Under the pieces are notes generated by a model that saw only the letters and a list, made by a program, of their open reading frames with translations, was not told where the DNA came from and ran no database searches. A stretch of 64,000 bases of DNA, from the NCBI GenBank assembly GCA_934162665.1, contig CAKPJN010000006.1, forward strand, positions 1 through 64,000, given 5' to 3'. Positions 36,197 through 45,166 of the stretch are shown in pieces; within the stretch, counting starts at the first letter, position 1, and each line of letters opens with the position of its first letter. The stretch comes from an uncultured Bacilli bacterium (lineage in GTDB: Bacteria > Bacillota_I > Bacilli_A > RF39 > UBA660). The position numbers and the translations under genes were made by a program.

Positions 36197-37035
36197 AAAC
36201 AAAAATAGGAATAATAGCTCCAGCAAATTCAATAGTGGGAGAACAAAGTATTTTAAATTTTAAAACCGGAATTAAAATATTAGAAGATAATGGATTTGAA
36301 GTTATTATAGGTAAAAATGTTTATTCTACATCGGATGGATACTGCGGAACTACAAAAGAAAAATTAGATGATATATATGAAGTAACCAAAAAGGCAAAAT
36401 ATATATTATGTGCTACTGGTGGTATTAATTCTAATAATATTTTGAATGAACTTGATTTTAATAAAATTAAAAACAATATTTTTATTGGTAATAGCAATCC
36501 AATATTGTTATTTAATTCTTTTTATAGTATTAATAATCAAGTTTCATTTATTGGCCCAAATGTTAAAACTATTGGGAAAATGAAATCTAGTTTTGTAATA
36601 GATAGTTTAAAAGACAAAATATTAAATAATTCAAAAAAAGTAGTAACAGAAGAACAAAATATTGTCATTAAAGAGGGAACTGCATCAGGAATATCTATTG
36701 GTGGTAATATTCAATCTTTGAGAAGAATAATAGGTACAAAATATTTTCCAAATGTTGAAAATTCTATATTTTATATTGAAGCAGATCCTACAGAAACAAA
36801 TCATACTGAGTTTTATAGTATTATTAATCAATTTATTCAAGCAAATGTTTTTGAAAAATGTAATGGTATTATTGTTGGTAGCTATGATAGTTTAAATTTT
36901 ATAAAAGATGTATTTAAAAATTTTAATCTTCCAATCGTAATGTGCAAAAATATGGGACATAATGTTAATAATAATATGATGCCTATTGGTAAAAAAATTG
37001 AAATAAAAAAAGATGGTAGTATTGACGAATTATAA
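36193..37035 (+). CDS. S66-family serine peptidase (MccF/LdcA-like)
   Basis: S66 peptidases include LdcA (removes D-Ala from murein tetrapeptide) and MccF (cleaves the peptide-nucleotide bond of microcin C, giving immunity). The 280-aa protein has GIIAPAN at the start, ILCATGGINSNNIL, and a likely triad of Ser101 (FIGNSNP), Glu196 (YIEADPTE) and His256 (MGHNVNNNMMPIG). The length is at the short end of the family. The TTG start at 36193 overlaps the stop of the GluRS-like gene, so the two are coupled. Sequence alone does not separate LdcA from MccF; the aaRS-like and nucleotidase neighbours favour an MccF-like role, as inference. Confidence 0.85.
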   Translation: MKTKIGIIAPANSIVGEQSILNFKTGIKILEDNGFEVIIGKNVYSTSDGYCGTTKEKLDDIYEVTKKAKYILCATGGINSNNILNELDFNKIKNNIFIGNSNPILLFNSFYSINNQVSFIGPNVKTIGKMKSSFVIDSLKDKILNNSKKVVTEEQNIVIKEGTASGISIGGNIQSLRRIIGTKYFPNVENSIFYIEADPTETNHTEFYSIINQFIQANVFEKCNGIIVGSYDSLNFIKDVFKNFNLPIVMCKNMGHNVNNNMMPIGKKIEIKKDGSIDEL

Positions 37036-37036
37036 T

Positions 37037-37732
37037 ATGATTGAAATAATCTTAAAAGAATTTAATAAAAAAGAGGTTGCACATTGTTTTTCAATAATTT
37101 TGAGAATTTGGTATGAAAGAGAAAATATCAAATTAAGGAATAAGAATATTTCTTTTGAATTGACTCAAATGGATGGATTTAGCGTTGCATATAATGAGAC
37201 CTATATTTTAAACATTAAAAATAATGAATATAAAATAAATGATATTGAAATGAACAAATTAGTTGAAAAAATATATAAATATTATGAAATAACTTATCCA
37301 ATAAATTATGATTATAAATTAATAGATCCGGTTTATTTTTCGCTGTTTTTTTATGATTTATTAGATAAAATAGTAAATGTTAAATATGATACTATAAGAT
37401 TAGATGATATAAGATTATTAAGATATAAATCCAAAGCGGTTAGTTTAAAGGAATCTGAAAGATATAAAGCATTATTAAATAAAAATTATAAAATGTTTTC
37501 ACCATTTAGCTCCAATTTAGTAACAGATACCCCAAGAGAAAGATTAGAAAATATTCTTGAAAGTGTTAAAAAAAATAAATATGGTTATAACAATAAATAT
37601 GCAATTTTTTATAATGATGAACCTTATATTAGAGATGGGCAACATAGGGTATCAGTCTTAAAATATTTATATGGAAATATTGAAATAAAAATCATAAGAT
37701 TTTATTTGAAGGATAATTATTTTTATGAATAA
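37037..37732 (+). CDS. ParB-like domain protein
   Basis: The 231-aa protein has at its C-terminus YIRDGQHRVSVLKYLYGN followed by a beta strand, the G-x-H-R signature of the ParB N-terminal (ParB/sulfiredoxin) fold. That fold binds CTP in ParB and ATP in some relatives. The N-terminal 140 residues are not recognised. No DNA-binding HTH of true ParB is visible, so a role in chromosome segregation is unlikely. It starts one base after the S66 stop; there is no clear ribosome binding site, consistent with translational coupling. An in-frame ATG at 37013 is possible. The function in this cluster is unknown. Confidence 0.65.
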   Translation: MIEIILKEFNKKEVAHCFSIILRIWYERENIKLRNKNISFELTQMDGFSVAYNETYILNIKNNEYKINDIEMNKLVEKIYKYYEITYPINYDYKLIDPVYFSLFFYDLLDKIVNVKYDTIRLDDIRLLRYKSKAVSLKESERYKALLNKNYKMFSPFSSNLVTDTPRERLENILESVKKNKYGYNNKYAIFYNDEPYIRDGQHRVSVLKYLYGNIEIKIIRFYLKDNYFYE

Positions 37733-37799
37733 TAAATATTCATAAGAAAATTTGGTGTAATATCGTAAGTTGTATTAAGAGAAAGGATTGTCAAAATTT

Positions 37800-38876
37800 A
37801 TGAAAAAAATATTAATTGGGATTTGTGGAATTGGGAATGGTCATGTTAATAGACAAATTTGTGTTATAAAAGAATTATTAAAACATAATTATGAAATTTT
37901 AATTGCAACTCAGAAAAATAAAATGGTTATATTGCAAGATGTTTTTAAAAATCAGAAAATTATAGAAATAACTATTCCATGGATTGTATGTGATAATAAG
38001 GGGTTAAATTTTAAAGAAACTTTAAAAAAATATGATGATGATGATTTATATAAAAAATTTCTTGAATTTGGTATTAAAATTGAAGAAGAATTAAATGGGA
38101 AACCAAATTTAGTTATATCAGATTATGAACCAAATGTTGCACAATATGCGTATGCCCAACAAATCCCTTTAATAACGATGGAACAACAATCAAAATTTAT
38201 TTATCTTGAAGAAATTAAGCTAAAAAATTATTCAATAAAAGAAGAAAAATATAGAATTGATTATTTCTTTCCAAAATTTGAAAAGAAAATTATTTCTTCA
38301 TTTTTTCCTTTGAGTATAGAGGAAGAAAACATTATTCAAGTTCCTCCAATAATATCTAAATTACAAAAGGGTAAAGTTGATAACAAAATGATACTAGTAT
38401 ATTTTTCTTCATATTCTGATTCCGAAAAGTATTCTCAAATATTAAAGATATTAAGTAATATTAAAAGCTACAAATTTAAAGTTTATACTAAAAATTTTGA
38501 GTTATATACTAAAAAATATCATTCTGATAATATAGAATATAGTAATTTTAATGATGATTTTAAAAATGATTTAAGTTGTTGCTATGCATTAATAACTACT
38601 GGCGGACATCAATTAATATCTGAAAGTATTTCTATAAATGTTCCTGTATATGTATTTCCACTAGATACTTATGAACAAAACTATAATGCTTATATGGTTG
38701 AAAAATATAAGTTGGGTACAAATATGATGATAAGCAAAGAAAATATATTGGGTTTTATATGCAATGTAGACGAATATAAGAAAAATATAAAAAAATACAA
38801 AAAAATATATCAAAAAAACACATGGGAACAAATTTTTAACGAAATTATCGCAAAATTAATTGATGATAACGAATAA
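37800..38876 (+). CDS. GT-B glycosyltransferase (UGT/MurG-like)
   Basis: The 358-aa protein begins ILIGICGIGNGHVNRQ, the glycine-rich loop of GT-B enzymes, and has in its C-terminal half TTGGHQLISESISINVPVYVFP followed by YEQNYNAYMVEKYKLG, split here across the usual nucleotide-sugar donor site. It resembles family 1/28 glycosyltransferases that act on lipids or small molecules. ATG 37800 lies about 12 bases after AAAGGA. It is 67 bases after the ParB-like gene and is the last gene before a terminator, so it likely belongs to the same transcript. Confidence 0.8.
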   Translation: MKKILIGICGIGNGHVNRQICVIKELLKHNYEILIATQKNKMVILQDVFKNQKIIEITIPWIVCDNKGLNFKETLKKYDDDDLYKKFLEFGIKIEEELNGKPNLVISDYEPNVAQYAYAQQIPLITMEQQSKFIYLEEIKLKNYSIKEEKYRIDYFFPKFEKKIISSFFPLSIEEENIIQVPPIISKLQKGKVDNKMILVYFSSYSDSEKYSQILKILSNIKSYKFKVYTKNFELYTKKYHSDNIEYSNFNDDFKNDLSCCYALITTGGHQLISESISINVPVYVFPLDTYEQNYNAYMVEKYKLGTNMMISKENILGFICNVDEYKKNIKKYKKIYQKNTWEQIFNEIIAKLIDDNE

Positions 38877-38918
38877 ACTTGTTATTAATAAAAAGATTGA
38901 AATAGTATTGAAATAATT

Positions 38919-38947
38919 TAAAAAGTCTAATTTAAATGACTTTTTTA
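38919..38947 (+). terminator. Terminator of the five-gene cluster
   Basis: AAAAGTC (38921-38927) pairs with GACTTTT (38938-38944), followed by more T. It separates the cluster from nusB. Confidence 0.8.
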
Positions 38948-38983
38948 ATATTATATGATAAAATAAGAACAGGTGAAAATGAA

Positions 38984-39391
38984 ATGAAAAATAGAAGCGA
39001 ATTAAGAGAAATAATAATGAAAGTTCTTTATCAAGTAAACATATTAGAAGAAACAAATCTTGATTATAATGTTAATGATTTAATTAAAGAACAAATAGAA
39101 ATTCAAAATGAATTTGTAAATAATACAATAAATGAGGTAATTAGTAAGCAAAAAGAAATTAATGACCTTGCTAATAAATATTTAAAAGACTGGACTATTG
39201 ATAGATTAAATAAAGTAGATCAAGCCATTTTATCATTAGGGATATATGAATTAGTATATACAGATACACCAAGTATAGTTGCGATAAACGAAGCTATTGA
39301 ATTGTCTAAAAAATATTCAGATGAAGCAGTTACTAAGATGTTAAATGGTGTATTAGATAGTATCTATCATAGTGAGGAAAATAATGAGTGA
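38984..39391 (+). CDS. nusB: Transcription antitermination factor NusB
   Basis: NusB works with NusE (S10) on boxA RNA to keep polymerase going through rRNA operons. The 135-aa protein starts NRSELREIIMKVLYQ and ends with WTIDRLNKVDQAILSLGIYEL and IAINEAIELSKKYS, the family's hallmark segments. ATG 38984 follows AGGTGA. Its end overlaps the xseA start by 8 bases; nusB-xseA-xseB is a common Firmicute order. Confidence 0.95.
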   Translation: MKNRSELREIIMKVLYQVNILEETNLDYNVNDLIKEQIEIQNEFVNNTINEVISKQKEINDLANKYLKDWTIDRLNKVDQAILSLGIYELVYTDTPSIVAINEAIELSKKYSDEAVTKMLNGVLDSIYHSEENNE

Positions 39392-40652
39392 TAAATATAT
39401 TACAGTTACACAACTAACTAAATATATAAAATATAAGATTGATAATGATGTAAATTTAAATGAGGTGTTTTTAAAAGGAGAAATTTCTAATTTTAAAGCA
39501 CATACTAGAGGTCATTTCTACTTTACTTTAAAAGATGAAGGTAGTAGAATCAACGCAATTATGTTTGCATCAGCTACAAAAAAAATAAAATTTATGCCAA
39601 AAGATGGTATGAAAGTATTAGTAACTGGAAAAATAAGTGTCTTTGAAGCTAATGGAGCATATCAAATATATGTAAGTGATATGTTAGAAGATGGTATTGG
39701 AAATTTATATATTGCTTTTGAACAGCTAAAAGAAAAACTAGAAAAAGAAGGACTATTCAAAAAAGAGTATAAAAAAGAAATACCAAAAATCCCAAATAGA
39801 ATAGGTGTAGTTACTGCTCCAACTGGTGCCGCTATAAAAGATATTATTTCAACTATCAAAAGAAGATGGCCATTATCAGAAGTAATATTATTTCCAGCTC
39901 TTGTTCAAGGAGAAAATGCTAAAGAAGATATTGTAAAACAAATTAAAAGAGCAGAAGATTATAACTTAGATACTTTAATAGTAGGACGTGGTGGAGGATC
40001 TATTGAAGATTTATGGCCTTTTAATGAAGAAATAGTTGCTAAAGCTATATTTGATTGCACCATTCCAACAATAAGTGCTGTAGGTCATGAAATAGATTTT
40101 ACAATTGCCGATTTTGTTGCCGATCTAAGAGCACCCACACCAACTGGTGCGGCAGAAATGGCAGTCCCACAAATATCAGATGTAACAAATTATTTAAATC
40201 AATTAAAAATTAGATTAAACAAAATAATGCAACATCAATTAAAAATAAATAGACAAAAATTAGAAGAAATAAAAAGTAGATATATTTTTACTAATCCAGT
40301 TTCAATATATCAGCAAAAAGAATTATTATTTTCTTCTATTATAGACAGATTAAAATTTAGTACTGTAAATTTAGTAAATATTAAGCAAAAAAAGTTTGAA
40401 CAAATAAAAAATTCTTATTTATTAAAAAATCCTATGAAATTAATAGAAAATAAAGAAAATAAATATTTACAAATAATATCTAAATTAGAGACTTTAAGTC
40501 CACTTCTTACTTTAAAAAGAGGATATACAATAACTAAGAAAGATAATAAAGCGATTACATCAATTAATCAAATTAAAAGTAAAGATAAAATAACCATCGA
40601 TTTCCAAGATGGAAGTGTTATATCAGAAGTAACAAATATAGTTAAAAATTAA
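39384..40652 (+). CDS. xseA: Exodeoxyribonuclease VII large subunit
   Basis: ExoVII degrades single-stranded DNA from both ends. The 422-aa protein has the OB-fold N-terminus (YITVTQLTKYIKYKID, LKGEISNFKAHTRGHFYFTLKD), the catalytic domain with IGVVTAPTGAAIKDII, IVGRGGGSIEDLWPFNEE and SAVGHEIDFTIADFVAD, and a C-terminal coiled coil. The start at 39384 follows GAGG; an in-frame ATG at 39372 lies within the upstream gene without its own site. Confidence 0.97.
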   Translation: MSDKYITVTQLTKYIKYKIDNDVNLNEVFLKGEISNFKAHTRGHFYFTLKDEGSRINAIMFASATKKIKFMPKDGMKVLVTGKISVFEANGAYQIYVSDMLEDGIGNLYIAFEQLKEKLEKEGLFKKEYKKEIPKIPNRIGVVTAPTGAAIKDIISTIKRRWPLSEVILFPALVQGENAKEDIVKQIKRAEDYNLDTLIVGRGGGSIEDLWPFNEEIVAKAIFDCTIPTISAVGHEIDFTIADFVADLRAPTPTGAAEMAVPQISDVTNYLNQLKIRLNKIMQHQLKINRQKLEEIKSRYIFTNPVSIYQQKELLFSSIIDRLKFSTVNLVNIKQKKFEQIKNSYLLKNPMKLIENKENKYLQIISKLETLSPLLTLKRGYTITKKDNKAITSINQIKSKDKITIDFQDGSVISEVTNIVKN

Positions 40653-40671
40653 ATGTTAGGAGATTAATATT

Positions 40672-40899
40672 ATGGCAGAAAAAAAAGAATTAAGCTTTGA
40701 AGAAAATTTAGAAAAATTAGAAGCTATTGTAAAAAAATTGGAAAGTGGAGAAGTTCCACTAGATGATGCAATAAATGAATTTAATGAAGCAATGAAGCTT
40801 GCTAAAAAATGTGATGAAAAATTAAAAAATGCAGAAGATTCAATTACAAAAATTGTAAATACAGATGGAACAGTTTCAGATTTCAATATTGAGGAATAA
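40672..40899 (+). CDS. xseB: Exodeoxyribonuclease VII small subunit
   Basis: XseB wraps around the XseA coiled coil to complete ExoVII. The 75-aa protein has the usual FEENLEKLEAIVKKLESGEV start, DDAINEFNEAMKLAKKCDEKL, and an acidic end. It is 19 bases after xseA with a TAGGAGAT site. Confidence 0.96.
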   Translation: MAEKKELSFEENLEKLEAIVKKLESGEVPLDDAINEFNEAMKLAKKCDEKLKNAEDSITKIVNTDGTVSDFNIEE

Positions 40900-40925
40900 A
40901 AAAAGTATCAGTTGATACTTTTATT
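40899..40925. terminator. Bidirectional terminator after xseB
   Basis: AAAAGTATCA (40901-40910) and TGATACTTTT (40913-40922) form a perfect stem followed by ATTT, between xseB and the convergent minus-strand gene. Confidence 0.85.
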
Positions 40926-41144
40926 TAATTTTGTCAAATATAAATTCATAGCTAATTGAATTTCCTCTTCTGAATCTAAATCAGTAGCAATATCGCTTCC
41001 ATCAACAACTTTATTTACCATCATGTCTTTAGAGTCATCTACATTACTAAGATAATAATAAGTAACTTCTTCATTAGAAATCTTATCTAAAACAACATAT
41101 TTCTTATCATCAATATTAATTGTTTCTACTTGAATGTTTTTCAT
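40908..41144 (-). CDS. DUF1292-like small protein
   Basis: The 78-aa acidic protein reads as a small beta-rich domain (YVVLDKISNEEVTYYYLSN) with an acidic stretch DLDSEEEIQLAMN, similar to DUF1292 (YrzB-type) proteins of Firmicutes, whose function is unknown. Its start overlaps the stop of the upstream minus-strand gene (TAATG), and GGAGGT lies just before. The two form an operon. Confidence 0.6.
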   Translation of the reverse strand: MKNIQVETINIDDKKYVVLDKISNEEVTYYYLSNVDDSKDMMVNKVVDGSDIATDLDSEEEIQLAMNLYLTKLNKSIN

Positions 41145-41818
41145 TATTTACCTCCTTGAGATGAACTAATATCTTTTCCATGTTCATATTGATAAATAAT
41201 TTTAGTCCTCATCATATCTTCGTATTCATCAAAATCTTTTGCACCAAGTTGATCAATATAATCAGTTAATCCCTCATAATATTCGCCATTTTCATTTTTT
41301 AAGTGTTTAATAGTTTTATCTGTAATTTTATTATAAATTGGACTTCCTTTCATTTGTCCATAAGTACTATATAAAGTATAAATCGCAACATCTTTGTCTG
41401 AACAAGTATTTATAAAATCAGCGATTTGATCGTATAAAATAAAATTTTTAGTTGAATCTGGTTTAACATATGTTGCCTCTTTAACAGTAGTATCAAGTAA
41501 CATCCTAATATCTTTAGTTGCATCTTTAACTGTATTATTATCATTATAATCTTCTATAGCATCTTTAACCTGTAAAGTAGCAGGAATTGTTATTGAAGTG
41601 GCAGCAACCGCACCAGCAATTAATCCACCAATTACCATAGCTTTTGCATGCTTTTTAACATCAGTTACTTCGTTTTTGAGCTCATTAACATTCCAACGAA
41701 CTCTTTTCCTTCTTAGATATTCTTTATACCCTAAATCATCCTTTTTGTTATCTTCGATTATCTTTTCTAATTCTTTAACATCTACCTCATGATTATCATT
41801 ATCGTATCCGTTTTTCAT
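41144..41818 (-). CDS. Unknown single-pass membrane protein
   Basis: The 224-aa protein has a charged cytoplasmic N-terminus (residues 1-60, with KEYLRRKRVRWNVNELKNEV), one membrane helix of small residues (about 65-90, MVIGGLIAGAVAATSIT), and a helical extracytoplasmic domain with a single Cys. I do not recognise the family. The start at 41818 follows GAGGTGG; an upstream in-frame ATG would add a hydrophobic stretch without a ribosome binding site. Confidence 0.75.
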   Translation of the reverse strand: MKNGYDNDNHEVDVKELEKIIEDNKKDDLGYKEYLRRKRVRWNVNELKNEVTDVKKHAKAMVIGGLIAGAVAATSITIPATLQVKDAIEDYNDNNTVKDATKDIRMLLDTTVKEATYVKPDSTKNFILYDQIADFINTCSDKDVAIYTLYSTYGQMKGSPIYNKITDKTIKHLKNENGEYYEGLTDYIDQLGAKDFDEYEDMMRTKIIYQYEHGKDISSSQGGK

Positions 41819-41999
41819 TAAAACCACCTCTATTTTAATTATACATAAATAGTACTTAAAAATCAAATAATAAAAACAAATAGTCTGTAAACTAAAAAAC
41901 AAAATTTTAATTAAATACAATTACCATTTTTTATATGTAGTAATTTTAAAATAAATATTCATAATAATAATGTAGTAAGTTTTTAAAGGAGTTGATATA

Positions 42000-42983
42000 A
42001 TGAATTTTAAAAACAAACTACTTAAATTTTTCGTTCTTCTTCTTTTTATTATTCCCATAAATACTTTAGCTTATTCATCTTATATAATTCCCGGTGGACA
42101 AACCATAGGAATTGAAGTTAATTCTAAAGGTGTATTAGTTGTTGGTTTTTACAAAGTAGATAATAGATTTATAGGCCGTGATGCAGGTTTTGCAGTAGGA
42201 GATTCCATTTTAAAAGTAAATAATAATGATGTAGATAATATTGAATCTATGATTGATAAAATCAATTCACTTGATACAAACAATGTCGAATTTACAATTT
42301 CCAGAAATAATAATCAAAAGAAAATTAATTTAACTTTAGAAAAAGATGACACAGGAGTATTAAAAACTGGTCTTTACGTAAAAGATCAGATAAACGGAGT
42401 AGGTACTTTAACATATATAGATCCAGAAACTAATATCTTTGGAGCACTAGGTCACGAAATTTTAGAAAGTACAACAGCCGAAAAATTTGAAATAAAAGAC
42501 GGTAAAATTTTTGATGCCACTGTAACAGGAATTACAAAGAGTAGAAGTGGCTCTGCCGGTGAGAAAAATGCAACATATGATAAAAGTAATGTATTTGGAA
42601 CAATTAAAAATAATGACATAACAGGAATATTTGGGAAATACACTGAAGTATATAATAAAGAAAATGTTTTGGAAGTAGGATCAAGCGATAACGTGCGAAC
42701 AGGAAAAGCCAGTATTAGAACTGTAATAAAAAATAATGAGGTGCAGGATTTTGAAATAAATATCATTCGTCTAGATGATAACAGTAAAACAAAAAATATT
42801 TTATTTGAAATAACCGATGAAAACTTGCTTAATGAAACAGGTGGAGTAATTCAGGGAATGAGTGGTTCACCTATTATTCAGGATAATAAGATTATTGGTG
42901 CCGTCAACTACGTTATTGTAAATGACACTACAAAAGGATATGGTATATTTATAACTACAATGTTAAAAGAAGGAGAAAAATAG
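42000..42983 (+). CDS. spoIVB: SpoIVB serine peptidase
   Basis: SpoIVB is secreted from the forespore and cleaves SpoIVFA, which activates pro-sigma-K processing in the mother cell. The 327-aa protein has a signal-anchor (residues 8-25), a PDZ domain (about 40-120), and the S55 peptidase domain with His in GALGHEI near residue 152 and Ser in GMSGSPII near residue 288. It is preceded by AAAGGAGTTG. Unlike Bacillus, it is not next to recN and spo0A in this window. Confidence 0.95.
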   Translation: MNFKNKLLKFFVLLLFIIPINTLAYSSYIIPGGQTIGIEVNSKGVLVVGFYKVDNRFIGRDAGFAVGDSILKVNNNDVDNIESMIDKINSLDTNNVEFTISRNNNQKKINLTLEKDDTGVLKTGLYVKDQINGVGTLTYIDPETNIFGALGHEILESTTAEKFEIKDGKIFDATVTGITKSRSGSAGEKNATYDKSNVFGTIKNNDITGIFGKYTEVYNKENVLEVGSSDNVRTGKASIRTVIKNNEVQDFEINIIRLDDNSKTKNILFEITDENLLNETGGVIQGMSGSPIIQDNKIIGAVNYVIVNDTTKGYGIFITTMLKEGEK

Positions 42984-43003
42984 AGGCAAAAGCCTCTTTT
43001 ACA
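42982..43003 (+). terminator. Terminator of spoIVB
   Basis: AGAGGC and GCCTCT form a 6-bp stem with an AAAA loop followed by TTTT, overlapping the stop codon. Confidence 0.85.
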
Positions 43004-43085
43004 TTTATTTTACATAATTATATAAAAATATATTTAATAAATTAATGATTCATGATACAATTCTAATAGAAGGATGGTGTCTTTA

Positions 43086-43904
43086 ATGTCAATAGCAAGA
43101 AAAAAGTTAATCATACTTTTAATAATTGTATTAATAGGCTTATTTTGTTATACTGAATATAATGTATATTCAAATTTTATAGCGGTTAAAAATAATAGTC
43201 AAAGCAATAGTAAAATTTTTAAACGCGAAAAATCTAGCGATGAGGTAGATGTAAAAGAGAAAATCTTAGATATTACAAATATCGAAGTACAACAATTATA
43301 TAATAGAATCTCTAATGGAATTGGATTTAGCTGTGGAGTAAGTGAATATTATAAGGATAATAAAATTACAAATACTAGTATTCCCAATGAAGTTGCATAT
43401 AGTGTTGCATTAGCTAATCTTTTAGGTAATGAAGGCGAAAATGGAGCAAATATTAGTAATAATTTTACTGAAGAAAGCCTAAAAGGAGAGATTGCTAAAA
43501 TATTTGGTAAAAGTTATAATTTTGTAAATCAGACTTATACAACATGTCCACAATATAACTACATAGCTAATACAAATACATATAAATATGTTGGAGGTAA
43601 GTGCAATACTATTTGTAAAGCTGGTAATATGGTAAAAATAGTTAAGGCCTTAAAGAAAGCTGATACAATTGAAATATACACTAGAGTATTATTTATAGAT
43701 TCTAATTCTGTAACATTAAAGTATTATAGGGATTTTAATAGAACACAGCTTATTACTGATTTAAGTGTTGATAAATCAGGTGTTCCTTATGAATCAGATT
43801 TAAATTATGCAAAGGGTAGCTTATACAAAATATTGTTTGCTAAGGAAGATAATAATTATATTTTTACATCATCTGAATTAATTGCTGAAACTACTAATAA
43901 TTAA
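43086..43904 (+). CDS. Unknown membrane-anchored extracytoplasmic protein
   Basis: The 272-aa protein has an N-terminal membrane helix (residues 7-24) and an external domain with four cysteines (FSCGVSEYY, TTCPQYNY, GGKCNTICKAG) that could form two disulfides. I do not recognise the family. The start at 43086 is chosen because AAGGATGG lies upstream; ATG 43074 overlaps that site. It follows spoIVB after a terminator, so it is probably transcribed separately. Confidence 0.75.
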   Translation: MSIARKKLIILLIIVLIGLFCYTEYNVYSNFIAVKNNSQSNSKIFKREKSSDEVDVKEKILDITNIEVQQLYNRISNGIGFSCGVSEYYKDNKITNTSIPNEVAYSVALANLLGNEGENGANISNNFTEESLKGEIAKIFGKSYNFVNQTYTTCPQYNYIANTNTYKYVGGKCNTICKAGNMVKIVKALKKADTIEIYTRVLFIDSNSVTLKYYRDFNRTQLITDLSVDKSGVPYESDLNYAKGSLYKILFAKEDNNYIFTSSELIAETTNN

Positions 43905-44006
43905 TCAAGAAAATAAAACTGATAACAATACTATTTGAAATACCAAGTATATAAAACAAGGGAAGAATAATTATTTTTAAAAAAATATTTTCTCTTTTTC
44001 AGAGTG

Positions 44007-44107
44007 TTGACAAAGTTCAATACTATTTTATAAAAATTTGTTATATAATAATTATGCGAGATAAAACTTTTATTTAACCAATTAAAATTATCACATATCT
44101 CGTTTTT
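44007..44107 (+). promoter_or_regulatory. Promoter and short terminated leader before galE
   Basis: TTGACA (44007-44012) and TATAAA (44029-44034), or TATAAT at 44044-44049, would start a transcript that almost at once meets a hairpin: CGAGATA (44057-44063) pairs with TATCTCG (44096-44102), followed by five T. A second -10-like TATAAT follows near 44124. The layout is a promoter with an immediate attenuator. Confidence 0.6.
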
Positions 44108-44168
44108 ATATGCAAAAAATGATATAATAGATATAATATAAAATAAATGTTTAATTAAAGGAGAAATT

Positions 44169-45166
44169 ATGAAAATATTAGTAACTGGTGGATGTGGTTA
44201 TATATGATCACATACATGTGTAGAACTTTTAAATGAAAACTATGATGTTGTTATTGTTGATAATCTATCTAACTCTAAAAGTGATGTTGTAGATAAGATT
44301 AAAACAATAACTTCTAAAGATGTGACATTCTATGAAGTAGATGTCTGTGATGAAAAAAAGTTAGATGAAATATTTACTAAAGAAAATATAGATGCAGTAA
44401 TTCATTTTGCTGGATATAAAGAAGTGGGTGAATCAGTAGAAAAACCACTTATGTATTATCGTAATAATGTAGATTCAACTTTAACCTTATGTGAAGTAAT
44501 GAAAAGCCAAACGTTAAAAAAATAGTATTTTCATCGAGTGCGACTGTATATGGTAGCCCAAAAACACTACCAATTAAAGAAAATTTTCCACTTTCAACAA
44601 TAAACCCTTAGGGGTCTACAAAATTAATGATAGAGGGCATATTAAGGGATTTATATGTATCTGATAATGAATGGAGTATAGCGATATTAAGATATTTCAA
44701 TCCAATAGGAGCTCATGAATCGGGATTGATTGGCGAAAATCCAAATGGTATGCCAAATAATTTAATGCCATATATAGTTAAAGTAGCAACTGGAGAACTA
44801 AAATGCTTAAATATCTTTGGTAATGATTATGATACTGTAGATGGAACAGGAGTAAGAGACTATATTCATGTAGTAGATTTAAGTAAAGGACATATCAAAG
44901 CTATTAAAAAAATAGCTAATGATACTGGAATTGATTATTATAATCTAGGAACAGGTACAGGATATAGTGTCCTTGAAATAGTAAATAACTTTCAAAAAAT
45001 AAATAATGTTAAGATCAACTATAAAATAGTTTCCCGTCGCCCTGGTGACGTCGCAAGTTGTTATGCAGACCCAACATATGCATATGAAAAACTTGGATGG
45101 AAAGCAGAAAAAGACATTGTAGATATGTGCCGCGATGCATATAACTTTGTAATTAAAAATAAATAA
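44169..45166 (+). pseudogene. galE: Broken UDP-glucose 4-epimerase
   Basis: GalE interconverts UDP-glucose and UDP-galactose. The product is recognisable end to end (ILVTGGCGYI, HFAGYKEVGES, IVFSSSATVYG, YFNPIGAHESG, GVRDYIHVVDL), about 330 codons. Three lesions are visible. TGA at 44205-44207 replaces the last Gly codon of the GxxGxxG NAD motif. A one-base frameshift lies near 44512-44516. TAG at 44609-44611 replaces the codon of the catalytic Tyr in NP(Y)GSTK. The rest is well preserved, so the loss is recent. A short open reading piece (44627-45166) remains but lacks the NAD fold. The EPS genes nearby may rely on another epimerase. Confidence 0.9.

Noticed and set aside
44205..44207. In-frame TGA in galE as a sign that UGA encodes Gly or Trp
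   Set aside because: Other genes end properly at TGA (for example 16430-16432, 36194-36196, 39389-39391), tryptophan is encoded by TGG throughout, and galE carries two further lesions.
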